Shown one piece after another: positions 43,989 through 51,230 of a DNA stretch of 64,000 nt (the stretch's first letter is position 1; every line of letters starts with the position of its first letter). Under the pieces are notes generated by a model. The model did not search any database and was not told the DNA's origin. It worked only from the letters and a program-made list of their open reading frames with translations. This stretch comes from CAVTOA01 sp963736285 (GTDB lineage: Bacteria > Actinomycetota > Actinomycetes > Mycobacteriales > QHCE01): the NCBI GenBank assembly GCA_963736285.1, contig CAVTOA010000001.1, positions 124,001-188,000 on the forward strand, read 5' to 3'. The translations under genes were made by a program, and so were the position numbers.

Positions 43989-44796
43989 GTGACTGTTGAT
44001 TTCTATATACCTGCTTCCAGAGACCGGAAATATGTTGAGCGAACGATTAACGGTGTACTAAATCAAAGGAGTGAAGATTGGACACTTACCATCGTAGATG
44101 GGAGTGATCCCGAAAAACGAGCAGAGCTAAAAGCGTTAGTAGAAGACGTTAAGAGAGGAAATCCCGAAAAGGCAGGAAGGATTTCTTATTGCTCTGCGGA
44201 TGGAACTCCAAGCCTTGTAAATAGCTACAACACCATATTCGAAATGGTGAGCGACAAGAGAAAAAAGAACCCAGCTTCTGGTGACCTAGTCAATATCCTA
44301 GGTGATGATGATCGTCCGTTGCCAAATTTCGTAGATGTAGTAACAAAAGCTCACAAAGAAAATCCTGATGTCTCATTAATTCAACCAAGTGTTATTACTG
44401 TTAATGAAGATGGAAATAAAGTAAATAGCATTGGTGATAGAGTAAAAAAATCTGGCTCCCATAGCTCATAAAGGGAAAGTGCGATCTGGTGAAACTCTTC
44501 TAGAAGATCTTGGGCGAGCGAATTCGTTCTACTTTTCTGCATGTACTTTTAAACCAGAAGCGCTCGACGGAAAAAAACTTGAAGGCGACGACTATCCAGC
44601 AGATTATAGGCTTCTCATTCAATGTGCCGCTGAAGGACGGAAAGCTCTTAAATTGAAAGATGTGGCCCTAGAATATGGCCGCTATTCTGACAGTTTGACT
44701 GTCGGCTCTGGTGACGAGATCTCTCAAGATTTCGGCTCAAAGAACAGACGAACTACAAACGCTGCTGTAGCAGCACTGCAACCTTTTGCTACCTAA
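43989..44796 (+). pseudogene. Family 2-like glycosyltransferase split by a frameshift at an A7 tract
   Basis: The first frame (43989-44471) begins TVDFYIPASRDRKYVERTIN, then WTLTIVDGSDPEKRAEL and ILGDDDRPLPNFVDVV, a GT-A fold with a DxD-like motif. It stops soon after a run of seven A at 44444-44450. The +1 frame continues as NLAPIAHKGKVRSGETLLED and LKLKDVALEYGRYSDSLT to a stop at 44796, the expected second half. With six A the gene would be one frame of about 269 codons. The region is clearly AT-rich compared with neighbours, suggesting recent transfer. GTAAAGGA precedes the GTG start. Confidence 0.7.
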
Positions 44797-45138
44797 AGCT
44801 AGCTCGAAGCGTTATGGCACGCCGTGCTTATCCCACGCATGAATTGTGTAATGACGGGCGGCGCAGCTTGGCCTTACAGGCGATTTTACGTCTGCTATTG
44901 GAGCTGCAAAGATCGGAGCTAGTCCAGCGAATCCGACAGTGGCTGGTTATGGAAGCGGACTCGAGCCCTTTGTAGAAAGAACTCGCGCCGCCGCTAAGCA
45001 CGCTGCTGAGACAGGAGCGATTGAGCCGCGACGGAGGCGTGGAATAAATGGGCGTTCGCCCGGTGGAAGCACTTTAGCTGCATGATTTGCAGCGTAGCCT
45101 TAGTGGCTAATCAGTTACGGCGAGGGGTCATCACCCAT
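44797..45138. other. Noncoding stretch with a decayed open frame
   Basis: About 340 bases without a confident gene. From 44855 to 45085 one plus-strand frame stays open without a start codon and reads GDFTSAIGAAKIGASPANPT, then LEPFVERTRAAAKHAAETGA, ending in a basic tail. It has a coding look and may be the 3' remnant of a lost gene, but no family was recognised. Confidence 0.35.
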
Positions 45139-45402
45139 CTATGTCCGATAGATATCGGCGCGGTGAGCGATCTCGAGAATGTGGATTGTCTTGGTTTCGT
45201 CGTTGATCCGGTAGACAACTCGATAAGTACCTCGACGGGCACAGCGGCACCCTGCTAGAGGTCCTGATAAAGGTTTTCCGACGCGCTGAGGATTCTCGGC
45301 CAGTGCACCGGCGCAGAATTCCACAAAAGCAGCCGCGACTGACTCAGGAAGTTTAGTGGAAATCGCTCGTCTCGCGGGAGGCATAAACCGAACTTCGTAC
45401 AT
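45139..45402 (-). CDS. relE: RelE/ParE-family toxin
   Basis: An 87-residue type II toxin, MYEVRFMPPARRAISTKLPE at the N-terminus and GCRCARRGTYRVVYRINDET in the core. IHILEIAHRADIYRT at the end is the classical RelE finish. Such toxins cleave mRNA on the ribosome. It is preceded 12 bases upstream by its antitoxin gene. Length and motifs are complete, so it is probably functional. Confidence 0.92.
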   Translation of the reverse strand: MYEVRFMPPARRAISTKLPESVAAAFVEFCAGALAENPQRVGKPLSGPLAGCRCARRGTYRVVYRINDETKTIHILEIAHRADIYRT

Positions 45403-45414
45403 AGTAGACAGAGC

Positions 45415-45714
45415 TTAGTGTTTGCCTGTCGCGCGGCGCCGGGCGAGATCAGCACGAATCGTCGCTAGGTCTACGCCTTCTTCGCCCCGCGCCAAATCGG
45501 CGAGGCTTTCCGTGATACGGGTGACTGTGTCTTTTTCCGACAGAATCTCGAGCGTCATCTCCAAGCCCTCAAGGTCTTCCACAGAGAGCAAGATAACTTC
45601 AGGTTCACCATTGCGGGTGAGTTCGATACGCTCGTGTTCCTGGCGGGCCCGACGGGCCAGCTCAGAGAGATGAGTCTTTGCCTCAGACAGTGGTACTACC
45701 GTCGCACTCGTCAT
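45415..45714 (-). CDS. Phd/YefM-family antitoxin
   Basis: A 99-residue antitoxin: SATVVPLSEAKTHLSELARR is the DNA-binding N-terminus, RIELTRNGEPEVILLSVEDL the dimer core, and the acidic helical rest binds the toxin. ATG 45714 is chosen; the frame extends further upstream across the operator without similarity. The dyad at 45726-45742 directly upstream is the likely site of autorepression with the RelE toxin. Confidence 0.9.
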   Translation of the reverse strand: MTSATVVPLSEAKTHLSELARRARQEHERIELTRNGEPEVILLSVEDLEGLEMTLEILSEKDTVTRITESLADLARGEEGVDLATIRADLARRRATGKH

Positions 45715-45725
45715 GGTTGCAAAGA

Positions 45726-45742
45726 TAGACCAGTTTGGTCTA
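45726..45742. promoter_or_regulatory. Operator of the relE antitoxin-toxin pair
   Basis: The perfect palindrome TAGACCA-GTT-TGGTCTA lies 11 bases upstream of the antitoxin ATG on the minus strand. Position and symmetry fit the autoregulatory site of a Phd/YefM antitoxin. Confidence 0.6.
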
Positions 45743-45843
45743 AATATCAACCAACTTCTAGCCTGGGTTAATACCCGGCGCATCGCTGTGCCGGACAGAT
45801 CGCTGCGACACAGACTGCTTTGTCCAACGCCAGTAACGTAGCT

Positions 45844-46139
45844 CCATCTCATCCCGGCGGCCGCACGTCCTCGCGCCGCAGGCGGGTCATCCAGGCTTCG
45901 ACGTCGTCGGCCTGGGATGGCAGGGCCGACGACAGCACGCGGCAGCCGTCCTCGGTCACGAGCACGTCGTCTTCGATACGGACGCCGATGCCGCGCAGTT
46001 CTTCCGGCACGAGCAAGTCGTCGGGCTGAAAGTAGAGCCCCGGTTCGACCGTGAGTACATACCCGGGTTTGAGCGCGCCACCTCGGTAGATCTCGTTGCG
46101 GGCGTGGGCGCAGTCGTGCACATCAAGCCCGAGCATGTG
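45844..46139 (-). repeat. Duplicated 3' end of pepP (partial copy)
   Basis: 296 bases nearly identical to 47091-47386, with only three mismatches seen (45847, about 45859 and about 45978) and no indels. The fragment codes in the minus strand for the last 95 or so residues of aminopeptidase P, from MLGLDVHDCAHARNEIYRGG to the stop. Homology ends sharply at 46139, where relE-like sequence begins. It is a direct repeat of the pepP end, 1247 bases away, flanking the second toxin-antitoxin pair. Confidence 0.95.
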
Positions 46140-46141
46140 AA

Positions 46142-46290
46142 TTTGTCTTCGGTCATCTTTGATTCGGCAGCAACTCGATAAGTACCTAGGCGGGCACCAT
46201 GGCACCTTGCGATGGCTCCAGGTAGCGGCTTCCCATTTGGTTGGGCCGGAGCGTCATTTCCAAGCCCTCGAAGTCTTTCTACTGGACGAA
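46142..46290 (-). pseudogene. Remnant of a second relE/antitoxin module
   Basis: Two blocks resemble the intact pair at 45139-45714. AACTCGATAAGTACCT with a following CGGGCAC (about 46173-46197) matches the relE core. GAGCGTCATTTCCAAGCCCTC (46250-46270) matches the antitoxin interior near 45550. The material between and around them is lost or scrambled, and no frame is intact. It abuts the pepP duplication directly. Confidence 0.65.
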
Positions 46291-46318
46291 AGGACTTCGG
46301 CTCATTTTGACGGCTGCA

Positions 46319-46648
46319 CTAATGCGCATGGAGCGCTTCGTAGACAGCGGTTTGCACTTCGTCGTGGATGAGTGAACGCAAACGCTCTTCATTCGTGCTC
46401 GTGGTTGATCCACTAAGCCTTTCTTTGATCCATGAACGCACCAACGTCGCAGCTGGTATGTGTGCCGCCGCAGCTTCGCGCTGTACTGCGTTAACTTCTT
46501 CCGCACTTAGCCGTACGGAGTACACAGTGGACCGTAGAGCATTACGCCTTTCAAATACGGCGCCTTCGGGATAGGGGTCGTCTTTTGTTGCATCAGCATG
46601 GGTAGCCTCAGCTGCGACTAGTGCCGCTATGTCTTTGTTTTTTTTCAT
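46319..46648 (-). CDS. Antitoxin-like DNA-binding protein of a type II pair
   Basis: 109 residues. The middle ALRSTVYSVRLSAEEVNAVQ and REAAAAHIPAATLVRSWIKE is a ribbon-helix-helix of the BrnA/CopG kind. The C-terminal helix EERLRSLIHDEVQTAVYEAL would bind the toxin. It begins four bases inside the end of the upstream toxin gene. Toxin-first order with an RHH antitoxin is typical of BrnTA-type pairs. Confidence 0.8.
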   Translation of the reverse strand: MKKNKDIAALVAAEATHADATKDDPYPEGAVFERRNALRSTVYSVRLSAEEVNAVQREAAAAHIPAATLVRSWIKERLSGSTTSTNEERLRSLIHDEVQTAVYEALHAH

Positions 46649-46929
46649 GGGGTCTCCCTATAAGCTCTTTTATCCGTACTGTTTGCCTTCCATGCGTTAA
46701 CTCCAATCCAAAATTTTGGATCCTCGCTGTGTAGCAAAATCACTGTCAACACTGCTCCGGCGCTGCTTGAGTAGCCGATCACTCGAATGCTTTGCCCCGA
46801 GTTGCTTTTAGGGTCGGGGTCAGCCCACGCCGCGTTTAAGTCTTCAACAGCTTCGTCTGCCCATTCCGGTTTTATGCGATGGCGCTCCCACATGTGTTCT
46901 GCGCCATACTGCCAATCAACAGATTCCAT
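46645..46929 (-). CDS. BrnT-like toxin
   Basis: 94 residues from ATG 46929 (a TTG at 46938 lies in the operator). The sequence includes HMWERHRIKPEWADEAVEDL, a glycine-containing core QSIRVIGYSSSAGAVLTVIL, and ends VNAWKANSTDKRAYRET. This matches actinobacterial BrnT-like ribonuclease toxins by pattern (helical N-terminus, beta sheet, final KANxxDKRxYRE). It is coupled to the RHH antitoxin gene and preceded by a perfect operator. Confidence 0.75.
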   Translation of the reverse strand: MESVDWQYGAEHMWERHRIKPEWADEAVEDLNAAWADPDPKSNSGQSIRVIGYSSSAGAVLTVILLHSEDPKFWIGVNAWKANSTDKRAYRETP

Positions 46930-46933
46930 CCCC

Positions 46934-46962
46934 GTCAATGTACTTCAATGAAGTACATTGAC
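46934..46962. promoter_or_regulatory. Perfect 29-base operator of the BrnT-like pair
   Basis: Arms of 14 bases, GTCAATGTACTTCA (46934-46947) and TGAAGTACATTGAC (46949-46962), around a single central base. It starts five bases upstream of the toxin ATG. This is the expected place for autoregulation by the antitoxin-toxin complex. Confidence 0.75.
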
Positions 46963-47090
46963 GCAAACAAATTATGTTTCGCAGGGCTAGCACTGCTCTT
47001 TGCGTTATTGGACATTAGGCCGATGTTTTCTACATTTGAATGAACGTCGCCAACCCGTGAAGGTCATGAGTGAGCTGGCTGTTGATCTCC

Positions 47091-47386
47091 CCACCTCATC
47101 CCGGCAGCCGCACGTCCTCGCGCCGCAGGCGGGTCATCCAGGCTTCGACGTCGTCGGCCTGGGATGGCAGGGCCGACGACAGCACGCGGCAGCCGTCCTC
47201 GGTCACGAGCACGTCGTCTTCGATGCGGACGCCGATGCCGCGCAGTTCTTCCGGCACGAGCAAGTCGTCGGGCTGAAAGTAGAGCCCCGGTTCGACCGTG
47301 AGTACATACCCGGGTTTGAGCGCGCCACCTCGGTAGATCTCGTTGCGGGCGTGGGCGCAGTCGTGCACATCAAGCCCGAGCATGTG
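47091..47386 (-). repeat. Original copy of the duplicated pepP 3' end
   Basis: The partner of the repeat at 45844-46139. Here it continues without break into the rest of pepP, so this is the parental copy. Left of it (46963-47090) is sequence unrelated to the other repeat's flank apart from a few bases. Confidence 0.95.
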
Positions 47387-48595
47387 CCCGAAGCCATGCA
47401 GCGTCCATCGACGGTACAGCTCGCTGTCTTCGGCCAGCACCTCGTCGGCATCGACCGAGAGCACCCCGAGCTCGACCAAGCCATCGACCAATACCCGCAT
47501 GCACGCCAAGTGCACGTCTTTCCAGGTCACACCGGGCCGGACGGCCGCGAAACCAGCCTGTTGGGCGCGATACACGATGTCGTACACCGTCCGCTGTAGC
47601 GGAGAGAACCGGCCGTTTACCGGCAGAGTCCGAGTGATGTCGGCGGTGTAGTAATGCACGTTTTCGACGCCAGCGTCCAACAGCAGCAACTCGCCAGGCT
47701 GTGTTTGACCGTCATTGCGGACCCAGTGCAGGGTGCACGCATGCGCACCGGCCGCGGCGATGGTTCCGTATCCGACAAAGTTGCCGTCGTGGCGAGCCCG
47801 CATCCCAAATACGCCGTCGACAAGCCGTTCTGACGCTGGCCGATCTGCCGGCAAAGCCCGCACCACGTCTTCGAAACCGCGAATGGTGGCGGCCACCGCG
47901 TCTTCCAGCTGCTCAATCTCCCAGTCGTCTTTGACAAGACGCAGTTCGGAGAGCACTTCAGCGAGCTCAGCGTCTCGTTTGCCGGCATCGGTGACCGCCA
48001 CTGCTGCGTCTACGTCGACGTCGAAGCCGCGCAATACCCGAGTGCTGGCAGGGTCGAGTGCGGCGAGGGCGCTAGGCAGCGTCGCATTGTCCACACAGGA
48101 CACACCGAGCTGGGCGGTGGAGGCACGCAAAGTCGGGCGGGGACCGGTCCATAGCTCTCCGTTGCGGCTGGAGAAGAACTCCGGTGACTGTCGCGAAGCC
48201 CGTGGACGAATGAACAACCGGGCCTGGTGATGGGGGAGGTCCCCGTCGCCATTCTCGACCGGGAAAAGAAGCAGCACTGCTTCGTCGTCATAAAAACCCG
48301 TGAGATACGCGAACTCCGTGCCAGGGCGAAAGTCGTAGTCAGTGTCGTTGCTACGAACTGTCAGCTTGCCGGTCGGCACCACCACCGCTTCGCCCGGAAA
48401 CCGCGCCGACAGCTGCGCCCGCCGTGCCGCATGATTGCTGGCGTGAGGATGCGGTTGGGCGTCGGCAGAGTCACCCCAGCCGTCGTCCCAGCCCGTTTTC
48501 ATGAATGACAGCAGCGCGTCAGACATGCCACCTTTACGCGTGCCTGCACCGGCACCGGTCTCGTCGGTGACCTCGTTCGCTTTTTGTTCGGTCAT
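47096..48595 (-). CDS. pepP: Xaa-Pro aminopeptidase (aminopeptidase P, M24 family)
   Basis: Removes N-terminal residues before proline; cytosolic metallopeptidase with two metal ions. About 499 residues from ATG 48595. The N-terminal creatinase-like domain has FPGEAVVVPTG and FRPGTEFAYLTGFYDDEAV. The metal-binding domain has ELLLLDAGVENVHYYTADIT (Asp pair), HGFGHMLGLDVHDC (His), LTVEPGLYF (Glu) and IGVRIEDDVLVTEDG (Glu). The 3' 290 bases are duplicated at 45844-46139. The full gene is intact and divergent from the sirtuin gene with 52 bp between them. Confidence 0.95.
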   Translation of the reverse strand: MTEQKANEVTDETGAGAGTRKGGMSDALLSFMKTGWDDGWGDSADAQPHPHASNHAARRAQLSARFPGEAVVVPTGKLTVRSNDTDYDFRPGTEFAYLTGFYDDEAVLLLFPVENGDGDLPHHQARLFIRPRASRQSPEFFSSRNGELWTGPRPTLRASTAQLGVSCVDNATLPSALAALDPASTRVLRGFDVDVDAAVAVTDAGKRDAELAEVLSELRLVKDDWEIEQLEDAVAATIRGFEDVVRALPADRPASERLVDGVFGMRARHDGNFVGYGTIAAAGAHACTLHWVRNDGQTQPGELLLLDAGVENVHYYTADITRTLPVNGRFSPLQRTVYDIVYRAQQAGFAAVRPGVTWKDVHLACMRVLVDGLVELGVLSVDADEVLAEDSELYRRWTLHGFGHMLGLDVHDCAHARNEIYRGGALKPGYVLTVEPGLYFQPDDLLVPEELRGIGVRIEDDVLVTEDGCRVLSSALPSQADDVEAWMTRLRREDVRLPG

Positions 48596-48647
48596 CACGT
48601 CCGCCTCGTGTTCGCCGTTTGGTGTTTTAACGGTAGCTTTCTTAACT

Positions 48648-49445
48648 ATGAGCGATGTCCCCCAGGTTGCCGCACATCTCGCTGAAGCCGAGAAGATCAC
48701 CGTGCTCACTGGCGCCGGCATCAGCACCGACAGTGGCGTTCCTGATTTTCGCGGCCCGAACGGATTGTGGACGGTGGATCCCGCGGCTCAGCGGTTGTTT
48801 ACCCTTCGGGATTATCTAACTGATCCCGACATTCGTCGCGACGCCTGGCGGATTCGTCGCGAACACGCGACGTGGAAGGCCCGACCCAACGCGGGTCACG
48901 ACGCCTTGGTGGATCTGGAGAGCACCGGCCTCCTGCACGCGATCATCACCCAAAACATCGACGGATTACACCAGCTGGCCGGCAGCTCGGAAGCCCTCGT
49001 CATTGAAACGCACGGCTCGTTGTATGAGGTGGAGTGCCTGTCATGCGGCACGCGGAGTGCCATGTCCGACACGTTGGAGCGGGTGGCTGAGGGAGAAGAA
49101 GACCCAGCCTGCCTGCGCTGTGGGGGGATCCTCAAGGCCGGAACCATCTCCTTTGGGCAGCCATTGACCCCGGGGGTATTGGAACAAGCCCGAGCCGCAG
49201 CCGCTGATTGCGATGTGCTTTTCGCGGTGGGGACTTCCATGACAGCCCGCCCGGTCTCAGAGCTCGTCGATGGGGCGATGCGGCGTGGCGCCAAGCTCGT
49301 GGTCGTCAACGCCGAACCCACCCGTTATGACGCGGTAGCTGCCGCTCATATCACCGGTCCGATCAGTGAGCTGTTGCCAACGATCGTGCAGAGCATCGCC
49401 AAGGAAGTCGGCAGCGACGAACAGGCGCAACGCCCTGCTAGCTAG
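48648..49445 (+). CDS. NAD-dependent protein deacylase (sirtuin, SIR2 family)
   Basis: Removes acyl groups from lysines using NAD. 265 residues from ATG 48648. Motifs are GAGISTDSGVPDFRG (NAD), TQNIDGLHQLAG, catalytic H122 in IETHGS, and a zinc ribbon C130/C133 with C155/C158 (ECLSCG, ACLRCGG). GTSMTARPVSELV is the late NAD contact. It is divergent from pepP, and no ribosome-binding site precedes the ATG, so a leaderless message is possible. Confidence 0.94.
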   Translation: MSDVPQVAAHLAEAEKITVLTGAGISTDSGVPDFRGPNGLWTVDPAAQRLFTLRDYLTDPDIRRDAWRIRREHATWKARPNAGHDALVDLESTGLLHAIITQNIDGLHQLAGSSEALVIETHGSLYEVECLSCGTRSAMSDTLERVAEGEEDPACLRCGGILKAGTISFGQPLTPGVLEQARAAAADCDVLFAVGTSMTARPVSELVDGAMRRGAKLVVVNAEPTRYDAVAAAHITGPISELLPTIVQSIAKEVGSDEQAQRPAS

Positions 49446-49532
49446 CGGCCGTCATGGGTGCATGGCGTCGTCTGGTCATGAGGCGAAAGCCGCCGGCTGG
49501 GCTTGGTGACTAGACCGTTAGACTTTGCGGCC

Positions 49533-50120
49533 ATGACCACCACCAACGATCTCAAGAATGGCATGACCCTCAACCTCGACGGACAGCTTTGGAACGTCGT
49601 CGAGTTTCAACATGTAAAGCCGGGCAAAGGCGGCGCGTTTGTGCGAACCACGCTCAAGAACGTGCTCACCGGCAAGGTGGTCGATAAAACTTTTAACGCC
49701 GGTGTCAAAGTCGAGACAGCGAATGTCGACAAGCGCGACATGACCTACCTCTATCGCGAAGGCGAAGATTTCGTCTTTATGGACGCCGAAACATACGACC
49801 AAATCCATGTGCCGGAGGGCACGGTGGGTGACGGCGCTAACTATCTCCTGGACAACGCAACGGCCACGGTGGCACTGCATGACGCCACCCCGTTGTATGT
49901 CGAGCTTCCGGCCAGCGTGGAGGTACTCATCTCCCAGACCGATCCAGGCTTGCAGGGCGACCGCTCCACCGGTGGCACGAAACCAGCCACGTTAGAGACC
50001 GGAGCCACCGTGCAGGTGCCGCTGTTCGTCAATACTGGCGACAAGGTCAAAGTGGACACTCGCGATGGCCGTTATATCGGCCGGGTTAACTGGTCCTGTG
50101 ATGTCTACTGTGGATTCTGA
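49533..50120 (+). CDS. efp: Translation elongation factor P
   Basis: Relieves ribosome stalling at polyproline. About 195 residues with three beta domains. HVKPGKGGAFVRTTLKN is the domain I loop with the tip lysine region. VPLFVNTGDKVKVDTRDGRY and IGRVN form the usual end. Here the frame runs on for nine residues (WSCDVYCGF) past the normal VN(S) end, overlapping nusB by 20 bases. The start is ATG 49533, with no strong ribosome-binding site; an upstream extension to 49503 lacks similarity. Confidence 0.95.
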   Translation: MTTTNDLKNGMTLNLDGQLWNVVEFQHVKPGKGGAFVRTTLKNVLTGKVVDKTFNAGVKVETANVDKRDMTYLYREGEDFVFMDAETYDQIHVPEGTVGDGANYLLDNATATVALHDATPLYVELPASVEVLISQTDPGLQGDRSTGGTKPATLETGATVQVPLFVNTGDKVKVDTRDGRYIGRVNWSCDVYCGF

Positions 50121-50535
50121 TAAAGCCCCGCACCGGCGTTCCGCGAGACGCAAGGCACGTAAGCGTGCCCTCGACATTCTGTTCGAGGCAGATGTACGGC
50201 GAGAAGACCCCGCCACCATCTTGCGGGCACGGCAAGCTCTTGCCGAGCCGCCCGTGCCGGAGTACACGGTCGTCCTGATCAACGGGGTGGCCGCCCAGCG
50301 AGAGCGCATTGATGAGCTGCTCAGTACGTACTCTGAAGGCTGGACGCTCGAACGCATGCCTACCGTCGACCGCAACATCTTGCGGGTAGCCATTTTTGAG
50401 CTGCTGTACTGCGACGACGTACCCGACCCGGTGGCGATCGACGAGGGCGTGGCACTGGCGCGCGAGTTGTCGACCGACGATTCACCGAAGTTCGTGAATG
50501 GTCTGCTAGGCCGGCTGCAGATCGTCAAAGAGTAA
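50101..50535 (+). CDS. nusB: Transcription antitermination factor NusB
   Basis: Part of the rRNA antitermination complex with NusE. 144 residues: RRKARKRALDILFEADVRRE at the N-terminus, GWTLERMPTVDRNILRVAIF in the middle and the closing EGVALARELSTDDSPKFVNG with LLGRL. ATG 50101 lies inside the end of efp; efp-nusB is the conserved actinobacterial order. Confidence 0.94.
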   Translation: MSTVDSDKAPHRRSARRKARKRALDILFEADVRREDPATILRARQALAEPPVPEYTVVLINGVAAQRERIDELLSTYSEGWTLERMPTVDRNILRVAIFELLYCDDVPDPVAIDEGVALARELSTDDSPKFVNGLLGRLQIVKE

Positions 50536-50539
50536 GAGT

Positions 50540-50576
50540 CCGCGTGGATTAACCTGTGCCGGTGTTCTCGTCGCCT
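50540..50576 (-). repeat. Truncated, decayed third copy of the palindromic element
   Basis: Read on the minus strand, 50576 to 50540 gives CAAGGCGACGAGAACACCGG, then CACAGGTTAATCCACGCGGA. The first 15 bases match the full copies exactly, and most of the following bases match their 3' arm (GCCGGCA and ATCCAC). The 5' half of the element is missing. It lies only 54 bases from the full copy at 50630 in the opposite orientation. Confidence 0.6.
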
Positions 50577-50629
50577 TGTTCCTCGCTGCGCTCTAAAACG
50601 AAGCCTGAGTCTTGCAATTTAAGTCTTAA

Positions 50630-50726
50630 GTTCGGGCAGATTGGTCTGTGCCAAGGCCGCAGGAGCCGCCGGCTACAGCGGCAGCCAAGGCGACGAGAAC
50701 GCCGGCAAAGGCCAATCTGCCCGAAC
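50630..50726. repeat. Palindromic structured element, copy 2
   Basis: 97 bases with perfect 17-base arms GTTCGGGCAGATTGGTC and GGCCAATCTGCCCGAAC. The interior CCAAGGCCGCAGGAGCC, CGCC, AAGGCG and ACGAGAACGC is identical to copy 1. The small hairpin differs in sequence (GGCT loop AGCC) but keeps pairing. Arm differences from copy 1 are compensated on both sides. As in copy 1, it lies between convergent genes (nusB and the bldD homologue), here six bases from the minus-strand stop codon. Confidence 0.78.
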
Positions 50727-50732
50727 TCTCAG

Positions 50733-51230
50733 TTACGCCATGGTGGGACGGTAGATAACACCCCACGCTTCAAGCTTGTCGACCAGGGATGCCGGTGACA
50801 TGTCGTAGACGATCGCCATGGAGCGCAGGTCGTCACCTCGAATAGACAGCACTTTGCCGTTGTAGTCACCACGTTGCTGCTGGATGCTGCGGGCAAGCCG
50901 AATAAGGGGGCCGACGTTTTCGTGCTGTTGTAGCTGTGTGAGGGCTTCAAGATCGATGACGACTTTGGCGGCGCCTTCTAGCCGGGTGGGGCCGTCGCCG
51001 GGCAGGAGCTCGGAGATGGGGACCCGGTAAAAGTCAGCGAGCTCGTTCAGCCGTGCCACCGTGACGGCTCGGTCGCCGCGCTCGTAAGAACCGACCACGA
51101 CCGCTTTCCATCTTCCGGCGGACTTTTCCTCTACGCCTTGCAACGAGAGCCCTTGTTGCTGCCGGATGGAGCGCAGCCGTGCTCCTAACTTTTTGGCGTA
51201 GTCGGAACCTGGTTCGGTCTGTTGAGTCAT
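50733..51230 (-). CDS. bldD: BldD-like c-di-GMP-dependent developmental regulator
   Basis: A 165-residue transcription factor. The N-terminal XRE-type HTH is in LGARLRSIRQQQGLSLQGVE and WKAVVVGSYERGDRAVTVAR. The C-terminal domain holds RGD, eight residues, then RGDD (in QQRGDYNGKVLSIRGDDLRS), a close match to the RGD-x8-RQDD cyclic di-GMP signature of Streptomyces BldD. In those bacteria BldD with c-di-GMP represses sporulation genes. ATG 51230 has GGAG 5 bases upstream. The location beside efp/nusB and the pyr operon is the conserved one. Confidence 0.92.
   Translation of the reverse strand: MTQQTEPGSDYAKKLGARLRSIRQQQGLSLQGVEEKSAGRWKAVVVGSYERGDRAVTVARLNELADFYRVPISELLPGDGPTRLEGAAKVVIDLEALTQLQQHENVGPLIRLARSIQQQRGDYNGKVLSIRGDDLRSMAIVYDMSPASLVDKLEAWGVIYRPTMA

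Noticed and set aside
41198..47090. Integrase, transposase or phage genes in the accessory island
   Set aside because: No tyrosine or serine recombinase, DDE transposase or phage structural motif was seen in any frame; mobility is inferred only from duplication, composition and TA content.
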